Positions 34,149-37,498 of a stretch of 37,498 nt of DNA are shown one piece after another. Position 1 is the stretch's first letter. Every line of letters starts with the position of its first letter. Location of the stretch: NCBI GenBank assembly GCA_017852835.1, contig JAFMKS010000019.1, forward strand, positions 1 to 37,498, written 5' to 3'. The position numbers and the translations under genes are program-made. The notes beneath the pieces were generated by a model. That model did no database searches. It saw only the letters and a list, made by a program, of their open reading frames with translations, and had not been told where the DNA came from. The stretch is from Paracoccaceae bacterium. GTDB taxonomy: Bacteria > Pseudomonadota > Alphaproteobacteria > Rhodobacterales > Rhodobacteraceae.

Positions 34149-34179
34149 TTTGGATAAATGATGGTAATTTTGGATAAAT
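34149..34179. repeat. Direct repeat of an 11-mer upstream of tRNA-Gln
   Basis: TTTGGATAAAT is present at 34149-34159 and 34169-34179, repeat period 20 bp (two helical turns). It lies between the dpp operon end and the tRNA promoter. Function unknown; possible protein-binding site. Confidence 0.35.
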
Positions 34180-34268
34180 TCGAAAACGGGAGCTCTGAAC
34201 TACTACAACGCACTTGATTAACGCGGGTTTCTGCTTTTTACGAATCAGAGTGCATCAGCAATTCCTGC

Positions 34269-35876
34269 TTAGCTTGCCTGACGTACTTTATTCAAATTTG
34301 TCAGCCAATCTGGGTCCATTTCAGGAACAGAAGACAGCAACAGTTCGGTATATTCCGGATGTGGTGGAGAGAAGACATCGTCTTTTTTACCTTGCTCAAC
34401 CACTTGGCCCAAGTTCATTACAACCACCTGATCCGAAATCGCTTTCACCGTTGAAATATCGTGTGTGATGAACAGATAGGTTAGGTTCAACTCCTTCTGC
34501 AGGCGCATCAGAAGTTTCAAAATACCCTCTTGCACAATTTGGTCTAGGGCTGATGTGACCTCATCACAAATGATGAAATCTGGCTCGGCCGCAAGCGCGC
34601 GTGCAATACAGATCCGTTGTTTTTGGCCGCCTGAAAGTTCGCTTGGCAGACGATCAATAAACCGTTCGTCCAATTCGATCATTTTCAGCAATTCAACCAC
34701 GCGCTTTTCACGCGCTGCTCCTGACAGACCTAAATAGAATTCCAACGGACGACCGATGATTTCTCGTACAGTTTGGCGTGGGTTCATTGCCGTATCAGCC
34801 ATCTGATAAATCATTTGGATACGGCGTTTCTGCTCTTTGGTGCGATCCTCAAGCTTGTTTGGCAATGTTGCTCCATCAAACTCGATCGAACCTGTCATCG
34901 GCGGCAACAAACCTGTGATGACCCGCGCAGTAGTGGATTTTCCTGACCCTGATTCACCCACAACCGCAACCGTTGAACCACGCGGCACTGAGATGTTCAC
35001 ATCATTCAGAACCTTCACCTTGCTATAGGCTGCGTCGATATTTTTGATTTCTAGGATGGGTGTTTGTTCTTGGGTTGGCTCTTTTTCTAGCGCCCGAACG
35101 GACCACAAGGATTTGGTGTAATCCTCTTTTGGGGCGCTTAGCATGTTGCGGGTTGGGGCTTCTTCTACTTCATTGCCATGGCGCAGCACTTTGATGAAAT
35201 CGGCCATCTGGGCCACAACGGCCAAATCATGGGTGATGTAGATTGCGGCTGTGTTGAACTCTTCCACAACCTTACGCATCGCGGTCAGCACCTCTACCTG
35301 TGTGGTCACATCCAATGCGGTGGTTGGTTCATCAAACACGATTAGGTCGGGGCGCGGTGACATGGCCATCGCGGTCATTACCCGTTGCAACTGACCACCA
35401 GACACCTGATGCGGATACCTGTTCCCAATTGTGCTTGGGTTGGGCAGGTTTAGCGCGTCATAGAGCGTGACAGCGTCAGCCTTAGCCTCGCTTTCAGGTT
35501 TGATGCCAAAGCGGATGGTGGACGCCGTCGTCTGATCGATCAGGCGGTGTGCGGGGTTGAATGAGGCGGCCGCAGACTGCGCAACATATGTGATGCGATT
35601 GCCCCAATATTCGCGCTTTTTATCTTCACTCAGTTTTGCAAGGTCGACACCGTCGAACATGATTTCACCGCCGGTGATCCGACACCCTGGTTGGGTATAT
35701 CCCATTGCGGCAAGGCCAAGTGTGGATTTCCCTGCACCTGATTCACCAATCAGACCCATAATCTGACCACGGCGCAGCGTTAGGTCCACACCCTTAACAA
35801 TGGGATGCCATTTTTCATCAGAGAACCCTTCAATCTTAAGGTTCTTAATGTCGAGTAAGATATCGTTTTTGCTCAT
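34269..35876 (-). CDS. Peptide ABC transporter ATPase, fused DppD-DppF type
   Basis: 535 aa from the ATG at 35876, with AAGGA eight bases upstream overlapping the end of the DppC gene. Two complete ABC domains in one chain. First: Walker A GESGAGKST (44-52), signature VSGGQLQR (158-165), Walker B LIVFDEPTTALD. Second: Walker A GESGSGKST (307-315), signature LSGGQKQR, Walker B FIICDEVTSALD. Each has the switch His (ITHD). It powers uptake of oligopeptides or similar solutes with the two permeases encoded just upstream. The solute-binding protein would be outside the window. Confidence 0.93.
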   Translation of the reverse strand: MSKNDILLDIKNLKIEGFSDEKWHPIVKGVDLTLRRGQIMGLIGESGAGKSTLGLAAMGYTQPGCRITGGEIMFDGVDLAKLSEDKKREYWGNRITYVAQSAAASFNPAHRLIDQTTASTIRFGIKPESEAKADAVTLYDALNLPNPSTIGNRYPHQVSGGQLQRVMTAMAMSPRPDLIVFDEPTTALDVTTQVEVLTAMRKVVEEFNTAAIYITHDLAVVAQMADFIKVLRHGNEVEEAPTRNMLSAPKEDYTKSLWSVRALEKEPTQEQTPILEIKNIDAAYSKVKVLNDVNISVPRGSTVAVVGESGSGKSTTARVITGLLPPMTGSIEFDGATLPNKLEDRTKEQKRRIQMIYQMADTAMNPRQTVREIIGRPLEFYLGLSGAAREKRVVELLKMIELDERFIDRLPSELSGGQKQRICIARALAAEPDFIICDEVTSALDQIVQEGILKLLMRLQKELNLTYLFITHDISTVKAISDQVVVMNLGQVVEQGKKDDVFSPPHPEYTELLLSSVPEMDPDWLTNLNKVRQAS

Positions 35877-35880
35877 CCCA

Positions 35881-36795
35881 TTAATCCTTGATACCACTGG
35901 TATGGTGTAGGAACCAGTCCACAACAAAGTTCACAGCAACTGTTAGCAATGCAATGGCCGATGCTGGCAACAGCGGCGTCAAACCCGCCTTTAGGTCATA
36001 TTGCGCAAATTGGATCAGGGATGCATTTTCGCGCACCATTGAGCCCCAGTCCGCGGTTGGCGGTTGGATCCCCACGCCAAGGAACGATAGGGCCGCAATA
36101 GTAAGGAACACAAAACAGAAGCGCAGCCCAAATTCAGCAACCAATGGAGGCAGGATATTGGGCAAAATTTCACGCCGCATGATCCATCCCAAACCTTCAC
36201 CACGCAGGCGGGCCGCTTCGACATAGTCCATCACAACAACATTCACCGCGACCGAGCGTGTTAAACGAAATACGCGGGTCGAGTCCAAAATTGCGATGAT
36301 GAGGATTAGGTTGATCGCAGACGATCCAAAGATAGACAGCAACACTAGCGCAAAGATCAAGCTGGGGATCGCCATAAGCACATCAACACCGCGGCTAAGC
36401 AGTTGATCCAGCCAAGAGCGATTGATCGCCGCCGCCAAACCAAGGCCGCCACCAATGACAAAGGCCAGGATGGTGGTTACCAGTGCAATACCAACGGTAT
36501 TTCGCGCACCGTAAATCATGCGTGAATAGATATCGCGCCCAATTTGGTCTGTGCCCAATAGGTGTTCGCCACCCCAAGGTGCATAGGGTTGCGCAAAAAC
36601 CTCTGCTTCGCCATAGGGCGCGATCCAAGGCGCGAAAATCGCAACAAGGATGTAAATGGCAATGACAATCATCCCAAAACGTGCCGTCGCAGGCGATTTG
36701 CGCAATAGGATTTTGGTACGGCTCCACGCGGTCCGCTTTTCCAAGAATGACGTGACTTCATCCTTGGCGGAATAGGCTGTTTGTTCCTGACTCAT
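35881..36795 (-). CDS. Peptide ABC transporter permease, DppC type
   Basis: 304 aa. A cytoplasmic N-terminus leads to one helix, then the OppC-N segment (HLLGTDQIGRDIYSRMIYGAR) characteristic of DppC/OppC. The BPD_transp_1 core follows with the EAA loop DYVEAARLRGEGLGWIMRREILPN contacting the ATPase. About six membrane helices. The start overlaps the DppB-type stop by 4 bp (ATGA). Confidence 0.93.
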   Translation of the reverse strand: MSQEQTAYSAKDEVTSFLEKRTAWSRTKILLRKSPATARFGMIVIAIYILVAIFAPWIAPYGEAEVFAQPYAPWGGEHLLGTDQIGRDIYSRMIYGARNTVGIALVTTILAFVIGGGLGLAAAINRSWLDQLLSRGVDVLMAIPSLIFALVLLSIFGSSAINLILIIAILDSTRVFRLTRSVAVNVVVMDYVEAARLRGEGLGWIMRREILPNILPPLVAEFGLRFCFVFLTIAALSFLGVGIQPPTADWGSMVRENASLIQFAQYDLKAGLTPLLPASAIALLTVAVNFVVDWFLHHTSGIKD

Positions 36796-37498
36796 TTTGG
36801 ATGCAACAATCTTGGATTAGTGATGATGCCGATGATATCGGCCAATAGGTTCAAAAAGATGTAGGTGATCGCGAAGATCAGTGCACATCCCTGCACTACG
36901 GGGATATCCCGACTGGTAACGGCGTCCACCATGAGCTGGCCAATACCTGGGTAAACAAAAACCACCTCAACCACGACGACACCCACAACCAAATAAGCTA
37001 GGTTAAAGGCAATCACCGTGGCGATTGGTGCCCATGCATTGGGTAGTGCGTGTTTGATGATCACTTCTCGTTGGGTCGCTCCCGATAAGCGCGCCATTTG
37101 AATGTATGGATTAGCCAACAGATTAATGATGGCAGCACGCGTCATACGCATCATGTGCGCGACAATTACTAGTGTGAGTGTCAAGGCGGGTAATGCACTG
37201 CGATAAATACGTTCGCCAAGTGGTGTGGCCGCATCAATATTGGCAAGTGATGGAAACACAGGCCACAAGGCTGTCAAAAGCAAGATCAAGATGTATGCGA
37301 CGAAGAATTCGGGAAACGAAATCGTGGTCAGCGTCGAGGCACTCACGATTTTATCATAGTAGGTATTGCGATAGAGCGCTGCCGTAATTCCCAAGAACAG
37401 TGCAAGGGGAACTGCAATGATCGCCGTCATACCGGCCAAGAACAGTGTGTTCCACAATCGTGGGGCTATTAGCTCTGCGACTTCTCTTGATCTATCCA
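36792..37498 (-). CDS. Peptide ABC transporter permease, DppB type (5' end cut by window edge)
   Basis: The frame is open from the stop at 36792 to the right edge (235 residues). A TTG at 37457 is not the start, because the family sequence continues upstream of it (REVAELIAPRLWNTLFLAG). The core permease domain is present, with the EAA loop YIQMARLSGATQREVIIKHALPNAW. Typical DppB proteins have 300-340 residues, so roughly 80-100 N-terminal residues lie beyond the window. It overlaps the DppC-type gene by 4 bp. Confidence 0.9.
   Translation of the reverse strand, partial: DRSREVAELIAPRLWNTLFLAGMTAIIAVPLALFLGITAALYRNTYYDKIVSASTLTTISFPEFFVAYILILLLTALWPVFPSLANIDAATPLGERIYRSALPALTLTLVIVAHMMRMTRAAIINLLANPYIQMARLSGATQREVIIKHALPNAWAPIATVIAFNLAYLVVGVVVVEVVFVYPGIGQLMVDAVTSRDIPVVQGCALIFAITYIFLNLLADIIGIITNPRLLHPK

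Noticed and set aside
1-37498. CRISPR arrays, insertion sequences, integrases, phage genes, toxin-antitoxin pairs, rRNA
   Set aside because: Looked for on both strands and none seen; defence or mobile islands are not supported in this window.

Overview
The window looks like a chromosomal segment from a marine alphaproteobacterium of the Roseobacter group (Rhodobacteraceae). This is inferred from family resemblance, for example IalB-like and Hpt/RR-phosphatase genes, bioMNY, and DUF442 next to SulP. Base composition is moderate by eye. Almost all of it is dense, single-copy housekeeping or transport coding sequence in short overlapping operons. I saw no CRISPR array, insertion sequence, prophage or integrase.

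Layout. 1-2130 (minus): an MFS transporter cut by the left edge, a GNAT acetyltransferase and an Hpt protein. 2478-5421 (plus): a NarL/FixJ response regulator, then an overlapping pair made of a short AMP-forming ligase and a thiolase-like enzyme. 5418-7275 (minus): a complete ECF-type biotin transporter, bioM-bioN-bioY, meeting the thiolase tail to tail. 7465-9508: a possible 54-aa membrane protein and a small envelope cluster (Tat-exported L,D-transpeptidase, CAP-domain lipoprotein, second L,D-transpeptidase). 9576-17910 (minus): a long co-directional run, read from high to low coordinates as hslO, CoA-type Nudix, cca, LysE exporter, two half-size ABC exporters, and a TrmA/RlmD-type RNA methyltransferase.

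17989-19229 holds an intact Nudix gene followed by two broken genes: a response-regulator/SpoIIE-phosphatase gene with an internal deletion and a frameshift, and an adjacent frameshifted Hpt gene. 19250-21293 (minus) is ilvA followed by an SDR. argG and a PPP-type phosphatase lie on plus; rlmN and an IalB-family protein on minus; an AnsA-type asparaginase and rluE on plus. 27064-29147 (minus) is a DUF442 phosphatase-like protein plus a SulP transporter behind an inverted repeat resembling a sulfide-responsive SqrR/BigR operator. After a class III aminotransferase come smpB, a glycine-rich 96-aa protein, sseA and an aromatic aminotransferase, then a tRNA-Gln(UUG) on minus. The window ends in a peptide ABC transporter operon (DppB-DppC-fused DppDF) that runs off the right edge.

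The most interesting points are: (1) the short ligase and the thiolase lacking two catalytic positions, tail to tail with bioMNY, which recalls the yhfT-yhfS-bioY association of Bacillus biotin regulons; (2) the joint decay of an RR-phosphatase/Hpt pair while another Hpt and RR elsewhere in the window stay intact; (3) the candidate sulfide-responsive operator upstream of DUF442-SulP; (4) an unlisted small membrane ORF. All calls come from reading the sequence; no database search was run.
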